A DNA stretch of 64,000 nucleotides from Chlorobaculum limnaeum (GTDB taxonomy: Bacteria; Bacteroidota; Chlorobiia; Chlorobiales; Chlorobiaceae): the NCBI RefSeq assembly GCF_001747405.1, contig NZ_CP017305.1, positions 2,576,001-2,640,000 on the forward strand, in the 5' to 3' direction. Position 1 is the first letter of the stretch. The number at the start of each line of letters is the position of its first letter. Below the pieces are notes generated by a model that did not search any database, had not been told where the DNA came from, and was given only the letters and a program-made list of their open reading frames with translations. The position numbers were made by a program, and so were the translations under genes. Shown here piece by piece: positions 39,974-49,447 of this stretch.

Positions 39974-41737
39974 ATGCGACCTTGCCATACACCGTTCATA
40001 GCGCTCCTCCTCCTTTCGCTCTTCGCCGCCTGGCCTCGACCGGTGATGGCCAACGGAGTCGATTCGGCGGAAAACCTCCGTCGAAAGCCCTGGTCCGCCC
40101 AAGCCGTTTTTTCGAGCAGAGACCCGTGGATCGAGCGTACGCTGCGCAAAATGACCATCCGCGAAAAGGTCGGCCAGATGATCGTGGCGAAGGTGGATGC
40201 TCGCTATAACGGCGACTCGGATGCTCAATATCAGCTCATCTCGCGCCTCGCCGCCGAGGGAAAAATCGGTGGTATCATGTTCCTGAAGGGGGACATCCAG
40301 AGCGCGGGCACGCTGGCCAACCGTTTTCAGGAGGTCTCGAAGGTGCCACTGCTCGTCAGCGCCGACATGGAAAAAGGCGTGGCGATGCGGCTCGAAGGGG
40401 CGACGCAATTCTCGCCAGCCATGGCACTCTCCGCCGCTGGCGATCCGGCGCTGGCCCGGCGCATGGCCGAGATCGTGGCTGTGGAAGCTCGGGCGGTCGG
40501 CATCCATCAGAACTACGCGCCGACGGTCGATCTGAACATCAACCCGGCCAATCCGGTCATCAACACCCGCTCCTTCGGCGACCGCATCCCGCTGGTCAAC
40601 GCCATGTCGGCGGCGGTGATCGACGGGCTGCAATCCAGCGGCGTCGCGGCCACGGTGAAGCACTTTCCAGGCCACGGCGACGTGACGGTTGACAGTCATT
40701 ATGCCCTGCCTGTGCTCGAAGGCGACCGCAGGCGGCTCGAACGCTACGAGCTGCAACCATTTCGCGCAGCCATCTCGCAGGGCGTGCTGAGCGTCATGGT
40801 GGGCCATCTGGCCGTACCGAAGCTCACCGGCACGATGGAACCGGCCTCGCTCTCCAGAACAATCGTCACCAGTCTGCTTCGGGACGAACTTGGTTTCAGG
40901 GGGCTCGTCGTGACCGACGCGCTGAACATGAAGGCGCTGCACAATGGCCAGACGGATGGGGATATTGCCATCAGGGCCGTGCACGCGGGCAACGATATAC
41001 TGCTCTATCCCGAAGAGCCGGAGGTGATTTTCGAGGCGGTGTGCGCCGCCGTGGAACGGGGGGACATTCTGGAAAGCCGACTCGACCATTCGGTGCGGAG
41101 GATTCTCCAGATGAAGCGCTGGCTCGGACTCGACCGCCAGAAGCTCGTCGATCTGTCGCGGCTGAACGAACTGGTCGGCACTCCAGCAAACGAACGTGTC
41201 GCCGATAAAATCGCCGCGGAGTCGCTCACGCTCATCCGTGATCGCAACCGGAACCTGCCGCTTCGCCTTCCGAAAAAAGGCGCGCTGGTCAACATCATCC
41301 TGAATGACCGCCCCGGCCAGAGCGTAGGTCGCGATTTCGCCGATTCACTTCGAACCCGCTACAACGTCACCACGTTCCGGCTCACCCCCGCGAGCAAGCC
41401 CGAGTTTTTCCGGAAGGCCTCCAGGGCGGTCTCCGGCGCCTCCGCTGTGATTCTGACCACCGGCATCCAGGCCTGGTCGCGCTCCATGCCGTCGAAACTC
41501 AGCGAAGAACAACGCGATTTCGTCCGCAGCCTTCCCTCGATGACAAAAGCGGGTGCGCCGGTGCTCTTCATATCGTTCGGCACGCCCTACATCCTCGACG
41601 CATTCCCGGAGATCGGCTCCGCCCTGTGCGCCTACAGCGAAAACGACCAGACGACATCAGCCCTGCTCGAGGTACTGAACGGCGAACTCGTTCCGAAAGG
41701 CCGACTTCCGGTATCGCTCGATGGAGTCGCCCCTTGA
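39974..41737 (+). CDS. Secreted GH3 beta-N-acetylhexosaminidase-like protein
   Basis: A 587-residue exported glycoside hydrolase family 3 protein, close to NagZ-type but larger. A signal peptide (HTPFIALLLLSLFAAWPRP) is followed by the GH3 barrel with KHFPGHGDVTVDSH (the catalytic His/Asp loop of NagZ types) and the nucleophile Asp in LVVTDALNMKAL. A C-terminal alpha/beta sandwich domain (about 390-587) is present, unlike single-domain NagZ. Peptidoglycan amino-sugar recycling or cell-wall turnover is likely. I chose the ATG at 39974 for signal-peptide fit; an upstream ATG at 39929 adds 15 residues. Confidence 0.85.
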   Translation: MRPCHTPFIALLLLSLFAAWPRPVMANGVDSAENLRRKPWSAQAVFSSRDPWIERTLRKMTIREKVGQMIVAKVDARYNGDSDAQYQLISRLAAEGKIGGIMFLKGDIQSAGTLANRFQEVSKVPLLVSADMEKGVAMRLEGATQFSPAMALSAAGDPALARRMAEIVAVEARAVGIHQNYAPTVDLNINPANPVINTRSFGDRIPLVNAMSAAVIDGLQSSGVAATVKHFPGHGDVTVDSHYALPVLEGDRRRLERYELQPFRAAISQGVLSVMVGHLAVPKLTGTMEPASLSRTIVTSLLRDELGFRGLVVTDALNMKALHNGQTDGDIAIRAVHAGNDILLYPEEPEVIFEAVCAAVERGDILESRLDHSVRRILQMKRWLGLDRQKLVDLSRLNELVGTPANERVADKIAAESLTLIRDRNRNLPLRLPKKGALVNIILNDRPGQSVGRDFADSLRTRYNVTTFRLTPASKPEFFRKASRAVSGASAVILTTGIQAWSRSMPSKLSEEQRDFVRSLPSMTKAGAPVLFISFGTPYILDAFPEIGSALCAYSENDQTTSALLEVLNGELVPKGRLPVSLDGVAP

Positions 41738-41823
41738 CCTTTGAGCACAATATTGTATAAATTACGCGCCTCACCCGCACGTTGCGGATGAGTTTCGATC
41801 AACCCAGCTTACGCCCTCCGAAC

Positions 41824-43230
41824 ATGGCAAAAACCATCCGGGACGAATCCACCGCAAGCGCCTACTGGGCGGCGGTCAACACCTTCTGCGCACTTGAGGA
41901 CGTCCATGTCATCGCCGACGCGCCCGTGGGGTGCTACAATCTGGCTGGCGTGGCGGTCATGGACTACACCGACGCCCTGCCCTACCTCGAAAACCTCACG
42001 CCGACCAGCCTCACCGAGCGCGAAATCGCCTCGTCGGGCAGCTCGGAGATCGTGCAGGAGACTATCGAAAAGCTGAAGGAGACCGGCAAGCAGCTCATCC
42101 TCGTATCGAGCGCCGAAAGCGAGATGATCGGCAGCGACCACCAGAACATGCTGGCGATGAAGTATCCCTCGGTGCGCTTTTTCCCGTCGAACTCGCTGGG
42201 CGAGAACGAGTGGCAGGGGCGCGAACGGGCGCTCTCGTGGCTTTTCGACCAGTTCGATGATGGACGTCCTGCAGAAGTCGAGCCGGGTACGGTGAGCATC
42301 ATCGGCCCCACCTACGGCTGCTTCAACAGCCCCTCCGACCTGGCGGAGATCAAGCGCCTCGTCGCGGGCGCGGGCGGCTCGGTGCGGAACGTCTATCCGT
42401 TCGAGTCGAAGGCGGCGGACGTCTCCATGCTGAAAAACTCGGCGGCGATTGTGGTGATGTACCGCGAATTCGGCGCGGCGCTCGCCGCAAAGCTCAAGCG
42501 CCCGGTGCTCTACGCGCCATTCGGCATCGAGGAGAGCGACCGCTTCATCGAAGAGATCGGGCGACTTGCCGGATCGCCGGAAGAGGCGGCGCAGTTCATC
42601 GCCGAGGAGAAGCGCACGACGCTCAGGCCGCTCTGGGATTTGTGGCGCGGGCCGCAATCGGAGTGGTTCCCGACCATCCGCTTCGGCGTCGTGGCGAGCA
42701 AAAGCTATGCCGACGGCATCCGGCGCGTACTCGCGGACGAGCTGGGGATGCAGTGCCTCTTCAGCCACGACTCGGCGGAGGCGGACAACGCTGCCGTGCG
42801 CGAGGAGATCGCCAAAACGCAGCCGCAATTCCTGTTCGGACGGATGCCCGACAAGATTTACCTGGCCGAACTCGACGCCAAAAGCCGCTTCATCCCGGCG
42901 GGCTTCCCCGGCCCCATCGTGCGCCGCGCGCTCGGTACGCCGTTCATGGGCCACAGCGGCGTCATCTGGCTGGTGCAGGAGATCGTCAACGCGCTCTACG
43001 ACACACTTTTCAACTTCCTGCCGATCACGAAGCGGCAGCAAGCGGCAGCCCCGGCAACGCCGCTCAAATGGACGCCCGAAGCCAACGCTATTCTTGACGG
43101 CATCGTCCAAAAAGCCCCCTTCATCAGCCAGATATCCTTTGGCCGCGACCTCAAACGCAAAGCCGAAACCCTCGCCGCCAGCCGAGGCGCGGACACCGTA
43201 ACGCCGGATATTCTCAAGCAGCTCGCCTAA
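41824..43230 (+). CDS. bchZ: Chlorophyllide a reductase subunit Z
   Basis: BchZ (468 residues) is the catalytic-component subunit that, with BchY and the BchX reductase, reduces the C7-C8 bond of chlorophyllide in bacteriochlorophyll a synthesis. It is nitrogenase-like: VGCYNLAGVAVMDYTDALP carries the cluster-ligand Cys, followed by VSSAESEMIGSDHQ and IIGPTYGCFNSPSDL. The C-terminal PCP_red domain (WTPEANAILDGIVQ, DTVTPDILKQL) is typical. The start at 41824 best matches homologues; in-frame TTG 41782 and ATG 41788 lie upstream. bchX and bchY are not in the window. Confidence 0.93.
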   Translation: MAKTIRDESTASAYWAAVNTFCALEDVHVIADAPVGCYNLAGVAVMDYTDALPYLENLTPTSLTEREIASSGSSEIVQETIEKLKETGKQLILVSSAESEMIGSDHQNMLAMKYPSVRFFPSNSLGENEWQGRERALSWLFDQFDDGRPAEVEPGTVSIIGPTYGCFNSPSDLAEIKRLVAGAGGSVRNVYPFESKAADVSMLKNSAAIVVMYREFGAALAAKLKRPVLYAPFGIEESDRFIEEIGRLAGSPEEAAQFIAEEKRTTLRPLWDLWRGPQSEWFPTIRFGVVASKSYADGIRRVLADELGMQCLFSHDSAEADNAAVREEIAKTQPQFLFGRMPDKIYLAELDAKSRFIPAGFPGPIVRRALGTPFMGHSGVIWLVQEIVNALYDTLFNFLPITKRQQAAAPATPLKWTPEANAILDGIVQKAPFISQISFGRDLKRKAETLAASRGADTVTPDILKQLA

Positions 43231-43402
43231 CCCGCCATTCCCCGTAGGGGCAGGCCTCGCGCCTGCCCTCTTGTCCACCCCGTCCACAGCATTACCAGCA
43301 GGGTAACCGCAAGGGTTACCCCTACAAAGCCCCCACACACGCATTTCCAAAATTTTTCACCAAATTACGAAGTGCGCGCGTCACGCCAACCAACCCCCTG
43401 CC
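43231..43402. repeat. Intergenic palindromic repeats, left flank of NLR-like module
   Basis: Holds two palindromic units: GGGGCAGGC ... GCCTGCCCT at about 43245-43270, and GGGTAACC GCAA GGGTTACC at 43301-43320. The 33-bp segment 43295-43327 recurs at 46203-46235. Confidence 0.8.
43295..43327 (+). repeat. 33-bp direct repeat, left copy
   Basis: CCAGCAGGGTAACCGCAAGG followed by GTTACCCCTACAA; 32 of 33 bases match the right copy at 46203-46235, on the other side of the two-gene module. It is itself a hairpin unit. Confidence 0.9.
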
Positions 43403-43969
43403 ATGCGAAAAATCAGAATATTCCTCGCCTCGTCCAGCGAGCTGACGGCCGACCGGGAGTCGTTTGAAATTGAAATCAATCGCAAGAACAAGCTTCTTGC
43501 GGAGAAAGAGGTTTTTCTCCATCTCGATATCTGGGAAGACCTTCCCGCTCAGATGACGCAGACTCGCTCGCAGGATGAGTATAACAAGCAGATCAAAGCG
43601 GCGGATCTGTTCGCGTTGCTTGCCTGGAACAAGGTTGGCAAATACACCGAAGAGGAGTTCGATGTCGCTTACCGCTTGTTCAAGAGCAAGAAAAAACCGG
43701 CGATTTTCACCTGGTTCAAAGAGCCTCCGCAAGCTGCCGAGCCAAGCCTCGATCAGTTCAAGAAAAAGCTGGCCGGGATGGGGCATTTTCCTGCGTTCTA
43801 TAAAGAAGCTGACGATCTCTGGAATCAGTTCAACAAAGAGCTGGACCGGCTCGACCTTGCAAGCATGGGGAAGATCGACGATGCTCGCGGAATCTATGTT
43901 GACAACCGGGGCGCGAACATCAAGACTCAGATTAACGACGCGATCATCAACAACCCGACATTTCAGTGA
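43403..43969 (+). CDS. TIR/DUF4062-like putative immune effector
   Basis: A 188-residue protein. The N-terminal domain (about 1-110) begins RKIRIFLASSSELTADR, the opening strand and Ser/Arg motif of DUF4062 and related TIR-like domains, then LDIWEDLPAQMTQTRSQDEY, ADLFALLAWNKVGKYTEEEFD with a conserved Gly-Tyr/Glu region and a final strand PAIFTWFK. A helical linker leads to a tail ending INDAIINNPTFQ. The tail aligns to the N-terminus of the next protein over about 21 residues. It is translationally coupled (8 bp to the next ATG). The domain suggests an NAD- or nucleotide-hydrolysing effector, which is inferred. Confidence 0.78.
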   Translation: MRKIRIFLASSSELTADRESFEIEINRKNKLLAEKEVFLHLDIWEDLPAQMTQTRSQDEYNKQIKAADLFALLAWNKVGKYTEEEFDVAYRLFKSKKKPAIFTWFKEPPQAAEPSLDQFKKKLAGMGHFPAFYKEADDLWNQFNKELDRLDLASMGKIDDARGIYVDNRGANIKTQINDAIINNPTFQ

Positions 43970-43977
43970 GGCGCATA

Positions 43978-46149
43978 ATGACTGACGTTCACAATCAATC
44001 GGATGTTGGCAATCAATTCAACGCCTCGACGCTGAACAATCCGGTTTTTCTCTACGGCGAAAAGAAGATTGCCAAATATCTCGGCATTCTGCCGGTTATT
44101 CCGGAGGTGTTCATCGGTCGTGACGATGAACTTCAGTCTGTGCACGACGAGTTGTTCGATGGCGACAATCTTTTGTTGCTGGTCAATGGCGAGGGGGGCA
44201 TCGGCAAGACGACGCTGGCGGCGAAGTATTACCAGCGCTACTTTGAGGAGTACGCGCATCTTGGCTGGGTGTTTGCCGAACGGAGCCTCGGCGACGCCAT
44301 GCTGACGCTTGCCGATCCGCTGAAGGTGGAGTTCGCGCCGACCGACTCCGCCGACGTGCGCCGCGAAAAGCTGCTCCGCGAAATGGCCGGGCTGAAAAAG
44401 CCCTGCCTGCTCGTGATCGACAACGCCAACGACCTCGACGATCTTGCGGCGCACTACCTCGAACTGCGCAGGTGCCCGAATTTCCACATCCTGCTGACCA
44501 CGCGCATCACGGAGTTTTCGCACGCCAGAACCTGCCGCGTCGGCCATCTCGACGAACCGACGGCCATCCGGCTTTTCACGACGCACTATCCGGCGCACGA
44601 CCGCGCCGAGGACGAGCTGCTGAAAGAGCTGCTGCGAGCCATCGGCTACAACACCCTCGTCATCGAGCTGCTGGCCAAAAACCTCGACACGCTCAACCAG
44701 TTCCGCACCGGCTACCCGCTTGCGCAGATGCTCGACGATCTGCGGCATCGCGGCCTGTTCGGCCTGACCAAAAGCGAAAAAGTGCTGATAGCCTACAATC
44801 CCGGCAACTTCAAGCTTAAAGAGGAAAACCCTGAAACGGTGATTGCCGCCATGTACGACCTTGCAAAGCTCGAACCGGGCGAGGAGCAGCTTCTGTGCGT
44901 CTTTTCAGTGCTGCCCGCCGAACCGATAGCCTTTGACACGCTCGAAGCGCTGCAACCCGGAAACGATCAACTCGAAAGATCACTCCGCGCCCTCGTCAAG
45001 AAAGGGTGGATCGAGTACAACGCCGGCGCGAAACAGTTCAAATGCAGCCCGGTCGTTCAGGCGGTAGCACGGTTGCAGGTCCGCGACCGCCTCTTCGAGC
45101 AGTGCGAAACGCTGGTCAACGCGCTGATCGAAATGCTTGACTACGAACCTAACACAGGTCATCTGCTCAATACAGATTACTTGTCCGGCGCTCTGTACGC
45201 ACGCTATGCCGGAAGCGTTGTCGAGTATCTCGAAAAGCGGTATGAAATATCGATACTTGTGAATTGTATCGGTTCTTTTTACAGTACAACAGGTGATCTC
45301 GCAAAAGCCGCGAGTTATTTTGAGAAGTGTACAAGATTGAGTGAAGAGCTGTACGAGGCGAACACAACAAATGTCAGTTTCAAATACGGACTGTCAGTAT
45401 CTTACGAAAAACTCGGAAATACCTACACCACGTTGGGCGACTTGCAAAAAGCCTTGAGCTTTTTTGAAAAGGAAACCGAGCTGTTTGAAGCGCTGTACAA
45501 GGCCTATCCGGATAATGTCAGCTTCAAAAACGGACTGGCAATCTCCTACGAAAAACTCGGAGACACCTACACCACGTTGGGCGACTTGCAAAAAGCCTTG
45601 AGCTTTTTTGAAAAGGAAACCGAGCTGTTTGAAGCGCTGTACAAGTCAGATTGTTCAAATGTGAGCCTCAAATATGGATTGTCAGCATTGTACGACAGGC
45701 AGGGAGATGCATACCGTTTGTTGGATCAACCGGAGAAAGCATTGAACTTTTTTGAGAAGTGCAATCAATTACTTGAAGAGCTGTACGAGTCGAACCGGGC
45801 AAATGTAGAGTTCAAAAACGGATTGGCAATCTCTTACTCAAAACTGGGAGTTACCTACACCACGTTGGGCGACTTGCAAAAAGCCTTGAGCTTTTTTGAA
45901 AAGGAAACCGAGCTGTTTGAAGCGCTGTACAAGGCCTATCCGGATAATGTCAGCTTCAAGAACGGACTGGCGATTTCGTATGCAAACCTGGGTGTTTTCA
46001 GCCGCGATCAGCGTGGCGACAGGGCGGAAGCGCGCCGCTGGTTCGAGAATGCGGAGGCGCTCTGGGCGAAATTGGTCAATGACTCTCCAGCGTATGCCGA
46101 GTTTCAAAACAACTTGGCGTGGGTGAAAACTGCGCTGGCAGCGTTGTAA
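43978..46149 (+). CDS. STAND/NLR-like ATPase with TPR repeats
   Basis: A 723-residue NLR-type protein. Residues 1-25 hold the shared motif (SDVGNQFNASTLNNPVF). An NB-ARC/NACHT-type ATPase follows: VFIGRDDEL, Walker A VNGEGGIGKTTLAAKYY, Walker B PCLLVIDNAND, ILLTTR sensor, and a winged-helix region about 290-370. From about 410 to the end are TPRs of 48 residues (LGDLQKALSFFEKETELFE and variants), probably the ligand sensor. GAGG precedes the ATG at 43978; the upstream in-frame GTG at 43966 is less likely. Together with the preceding gene it resembles prokaryotic NLR defence or cell-suicide pairs. Confidence 0.85.
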   Translation: MTDVHNQSDVGNQFNASTLNNPVFLYGEKKIAKYLGILPVIPEVFIGRDDELQSVHDELFDGDNLLLLVNGEGGIGKTTLAAKYYQRYFEEYAHLGWVFAERSLGDAMLTLADPLKVEFAPTDSADVRREKLLREMAGLKKPCLLVIDNANDLDDLAAHYLELRRCPNFHILLTTRITEFSHARTCRVGHLDEPTAIRLFTTHYPAHDRAEDELLKELLRAIGYNTLVIELLAKNLDTLNQFRTGYPLAQMLDDLRHRGLFGLTKSEKVLIAYNPGNFKLKEENPETVIAAMYDLAKLEPGEEQLLCVFSVLPAEPIAFDTLEALQPGNDQLERSLRALVKKGWIEYNAGAKQFKCSPVVQAVARLQVRDRLFEQCETLVNALIEMLDYEPNTGHLLNTDYLSGALYARYAGSVVEYLEKRYEISILVNCIGSFYSTTGDLAKAASYFEKCTRLSEELYEANTTNVSFKYGLSVSYEKLGNTYTTLGDLQKALSFFEKETELFEALYKAYPDNVSFKNGLAISYEKLGDTYTTLGDLQKALSFFEKETELFEALYKSDCSNVSLKYGLSALYDRQGDAYRLLDQPEKALNFFEKCNQLLEELYESNRANVEFKNGLAISYSKLGVTYTTLGDLQKALSFFEKETELFEALYKAYPDNVSFKNGLAISYANLGVFSRDQRGDRAEARRWFENAEALWAKLVNDSPAYAEFQNNLAWVKTALAAL
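45421..45996 (+). repeat. 144-bp tandem repeats encoding TPRs
   Basis: The segment starting ACCTACACCACGTTGGGCGA occurs at 45421, 45565 and 45853 (spacings 144 and 288), nearly identical over about 80-120 bp; a more diverged unit lies between the second and third. Nucleotide-level identity shows recent unit duplication or homogenisation inside the sensor domain. Confidence 0.9.
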
Positions 46150-46533
46150 TCGCGCTTCTCCCGTCCACTTCGTCCACCAAGTCCACAACGTCCATGGCGC
46201 TCCCAGCAGGGTAACCGCAAGGGTTGCCCCTACAACCCAAACACACCAACGTCCACGGCATTACTAGCAGGGCGGGCATAAAACCCGCCCCTACAGGAAA
46301 AAACCACCCACAGCATTCCCTTCTTGGAGATTTCCTGAATTTTTTGCATTATGCCCGACTTCTTATCGGTACGGGGATTAAGACACGCCGCTGGTTTTCA
46401 GCACGGCGTCGAGAACAGCCCTCCCGTCCGGCGAATACTGACAAAAAGCGGCTGTCACGATTTTTCCCCCAAACGGGGAGGGGCTGGCGTCAAGACCTTT
46501 GCCCCGGCAACATGATTATTGACGAAAAATTCA
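46150..46533. other. Intergenic region with palindromic repeats before thrS
   Basis: Contains GTCCAC-rich short repeats, the 33-bp direct repeat, another palindromic unit GGGCGGGCATAAAACCCGCC at about 46271-46290, and a G/C hairpin at about 46463-46485 close to the thrS start. No gene seen. Confidence 0.7.
46203..46235 (+). repeat. 33-bp direct repeat, right copy
   Basis: Matches 43295-43327 at 32 of 33 bases. The two copies flank the NLR-like gene pair in the same orientation. Confidence 0.9.
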
Positions 46534-48507
46534 ATGTCTGAAATAACGGATAACCGCGAGCAGGTGATCGTCACCTTGCCCGACGGTTCTGAAAGAACCT
46601 ACACCTCCGGCGTCACCGGTCTCGAAATCGCGGCCTCCATCGGCAAAAAGCTCGCCCAGGCGGCGCTCGCCATCACCATCGACGGCAAGCCGCGCGACCT
46701 CGACACGCCCGTCACCGAGAACGCGAGCGTTTCGATTGTCACCTTCGACTCCGCCGAGGGCAAGGAGATTTTCTGGCACAGTTCGAGCCACCTGATGGCC
46801 CACGCCATCGAGGAGCTGTTCGACGGCGCTAAGTTCGGCGCTGGCCCGGCCATCGAGCAGGGCTTTTACTACGACATCGCCTGCGAGCACCGCTTCAACG
46901 AAGACGATCTCCGCCAGATCGAGGCGAAGATGCTCGAAATCAGCCAGCGCGACCTCGCCATCACCCGCGAGGAGATGCCGCGCCTGAAGGCGATCGACTA
47001 CTTCGCCAACACGCGCAAAGACCCGTACAAGGTTGAAATTCTCGAAGACACGCTGAAAGAGGTCGAAACCGTGTCGGTCTATCATCAGGACGGATTTGCC
47101 GACCTGTGCAGCGGCCCGCACCTGCCCTCGACCGGCAAGGTCAAGGCGGTGCTGCTCACCAATATTTCGTCCTCCTACTGGCGCGGCGACTCGTCACGCG
47201 AAACGATGCAGCGCATTTACGGCATCACCTTCCCCTCCGACAAGTTGCTCAAGGAGCACGTCGCCCGGCTGGAGGAGGCCCGCAAGCGCGACCATCGCAA
47301 GCTCGGCGCGGAGCTTGGCCTCTTCATGCTGACTCCCGAAGTGGGCAGCGGCCTGCCGATCTGGCTGCCGAAGGGCGCGATCATCCGCAACGAACTCGAA
47401 ACCTTCCTGAAGGGCGAGCAGCGCAAGCGCGGTTACGTGCCAGTCTACACGCCGCACATCGGCAACATCGAGCTGTACAAGCGTTCGGGCCACTATCCCT
47501 ATTACAGCGATTCGCAGTTCCCGCCGCTCACCTACAAGGACGAGACCGGGCGCGAAGAGCAGTATCTGCTCAAGCCGATGAACTGCCCGCATCACCACCT
47601 GATTTACAGCCAGACGTTGCGGAGTTATCGCGATCTGCCGATCCGGCTCACCGAGTTCGGCACGGTCTATCGCCACGAGCAGTCCGGCGAGCTGAACGGT
47701 CTGGTGCGCGCGCGCGGCTTCACGCAGGACGACTCGCACATCTACTGCCGTCCCGACCAGCTCGTTGACGAAATCTGCAACGCCATCGACCTGACCCGCT
47801 TCGTCTTCAACACGCTCGGCTTCGACGACGTCGAAACCCGCCTGTCGCTGCACGATCCGGCCAATCAGGCCAAGTACGGCGGCACCGCCGAGGTGTGGGA
47901 GCAGGCCGAGAAGGATGTGAAGGAGGCCGCCGACCGCATGGGCATCCGCTACTTCATCGGCATCGGCGAGGCGAGCTTCTACGGCCCGAAGATAGACTTC
48001 ATCGTGCGCGACGCCATCGGACGCAAGTGGCAGCTCGGCACCGTGCAGGTCGATTACGTCATGCCGGAGCGCTTCGACCTCACCTACATTGGCAGCGACG
48101 GCCAGAAGCATCGCCCGGTGGTGATCCACCGCGCGCCATTTGGCTCGATGGAGCGCTTCATCGGCGTCCTGATCGAGCACACCGCCGGCAACTTCCCGCT
48201 CTGGCTCGCGCCGACGCAGGCAATCGTACTGCCCATCGCCGAGGATGTGCACGACTACGCTCGCGAGGTGTACGCAAAGCTGCACGAAGCGGGCATTCGC
48301 GCCGAACTCGACCTGCGCAGCGAAAAGATCGGCAAGAAAATCCGTGAAGCCGAACTCTCGAAAATTCCCTGTATGCTCGTCATCGGACGCAACGAACAGG
48401 AAGCTGGCGAAGTCTCGCTCCGCCGCCACCGCAAGGGAGACGCGGGCTGCTTCGCGGTGGACGAGCTTATCGGACAACTCCGTGAGGAAATAGATCGACG
48501 ATCCTGA
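46534..48507 (+). CDS. thrS: Threonyl-tRNA synthetase
   Basis: A 657-residue class II synthetase. An N-terminal TGS domain (about 10-70) and the editing/second additional domain with HSSSHLMAHAIEEL precede the catalytic core (MNCPHHHLIYS, motif 2 TVYRHEQSGELNGL, motif 3 HRAPFGSMERFIGVL) and the C-terminal anticodon-binding domain. I start at the ATG at 46534; an in-frame TTG at 46519 is the only alternative. It heads the cluster thrS-infC-rpmI-rplT-pheS. Confidence 0.97.
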   Translation: MSEITDNREQVIVTLPDGSERTYTSGVTGLEIAASIGKKLAQAALAITIDGKPRDLDTPVTENASVSIVTFDSAEGKEIFWHSSSHLMAHAIEELFDGAKFGAGPAIEQGFYYDIACEHRFNEDDLRQIEAKMLEISQRDLAITREEMPRLKAIDYFANTRKDPYKVEILEDTLKEVETVSVYHQDGFADLCSGPHLPSTGKVKAVLLTNISSSYWRGDSSRETMQRIYGITFPSDKLLKEHVARLEEARKRDHRKLGAELGLFMLTPEVGSGLPIWLPKGAIIRNELETFLKGEQRKRGYVPVYTPHIGNIELYKRSGHYPYYSDSQFPPLTYKDETGREEQYLLKPMNCPHHHLIYSQTLRSYRDLPIRLTEFGTVYRHEQSGELNGLVRARGFTQDDSHIYCRPDQLVDEICNAIDLTRFVFNTLGFDDVETRLSLHDPANQAKYGGTAEVWEQAEKDVKEAADRMGIRYFIGIGEASFYGPKIDFIVRDAIGRKWQLGTVQVDYVMPERFDLTYIGSDGQKHRPVVIHRAPFGSMERFIGVLIEHTAGNFPLWLAPTQAIVLPIAEDVHDYAREVYAKLHEAGIRAELDLRSEKIGKKIREAELSKIPCMLVIGRNEQEAGEVSLRRHRKGDAGCFAVDELIGQLREEIDRRS

Positions 48508-48533
48508 TCTGACTATCAACCAAAAACGATCGA

Positions 48534-49175
48534 ATGAAAAAACAGAAAACAACCGGCAACCAGAAAGCCAAGCTTTCCTACAGGATCAACGAACAGATCC
48601 GGGTGCCAGAAGTAAGGGTCGTATTTCCCGAAGGCGGTATGCAGGTCATGAAAACCATGGATGCACGCCGGATGGCCGAAGATCGCGGGATCGACCTCAT
48701 CGAGGTGCAGCCGAATGCCCAGCCGCCCGTGTGCAAGCTCGAAAACTACGGGAAGCTGATCTACAAGATGGCCCAGAAGGAGAAGGACCAGAAGAAAAAG
48801 CAGAAGCAGACCACGCTGAAAGAGCTGAGGTTCCATCCCAATACCGACAAGCACGACTTCGACTTCAAGACCGCGCACCTGGAAGAGTTCCTCCGCAAGG
48901 GCAACCGCGTGAGGGCGACCATCGTGTTCCTCGGTCGTTCGATCATCTACAAGGACAAAGGCTTCGAGCTGGCCGACCGCCTCACCGAACGGCTCAGCAC
49001 GGTAGCCACCCGCGACGGCGATCCGAAGTTCGAGGGCAAGAAGCTTTTCGTCTATTTCGAGCCCGACAAGAAAAAGATCGAGCAGTTCGAAAAACGGCGG
49101 GCCAAGGAAGCCCCGGCACCACCACTGGCGCCGCTGCCGCCTCAGATGGAGGAGCCTGAGGATGACGACGAATAA
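48534..49175 (+). CDS. infC: Translation initiation factor IF-3
   Basis: IF-3 (213 residues) prevents premature subunit joining and checks the start codon. The N-domain [15 protein letters not shown] and the C-domain [29 protein letters not shown] are clear. A C-terminal tail of about 25 residues, rich in Pro and acidic residues ([13 protein letters not shown]), extends beyond E. coli IF-3. The start is ATG, not the AUU used for autoregulation in E. coli. Confidence 0.97.
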   Translation: MKKQKTTGNQKAKLSYRINEQIRVPEVRVVFPEGGMQVMKTMDARRMAEDRGIDLIEVQPNAQPPVCKLENYGKLIYKMAQKEKDQKKKQKQTTLKELRFHPNTDKHDFDFKTAHLEEFLRKGNRVRATIVFLGRSIIYKDKGFELADRLTERLSTVATRDGDPKFEGKKLFVYFEPDKKKIEQFEKRRAKEAPAPPLAPLPPQMEEPEDDDE

Positions 49176-49219
49176 AACCACACTGAAAGAAGCGACTTTT
49201 ATCATTTAAACCGACGATC

Positions 49220-49414
49220 ATGCCTAAAATGAAATCACATCGCGGTGCCTGCAAGAGATTCAAGGCCACCGCATCAGGAAAAGTCAAACGCGAGCGAATG
49301 AACGGCTCCCATAACCTCGAGCACAAGAACCGCAAACGTACCCGTCGCCTCCACCAGTCCACGCTGGTCGATGCCACCATGGAGAAGCAGATCAAGAGAA
49401 TGATCCTCGCCTGA
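49220..49414 (+). CDS. rpmI: 50S ribosomal protein L35
   Basis: L35 of 64 residues: MPKMKSHRGACKRFKATASG is the characteristic start, with a basic HNLEHKNRKRTRRL core. Cotranscribed with infC and rplT. Confidence 0.97.
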   Translation: MPKMKSHRGACKRFKATASGKVKRERMNGSHNLEHKNRKRTRRLHQSTLVDATMEKQIKRMILA

Positions 49415-49447
49415 GACAAGTCTATAAATCATTAATTCGACACAACG

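Noticed and set aside
45421..45996. Tandem repeats as a CRISPR array
   Set aside because: The 144-bp units are in frame and encode TPRs; there are no short repeats with unique spacers.
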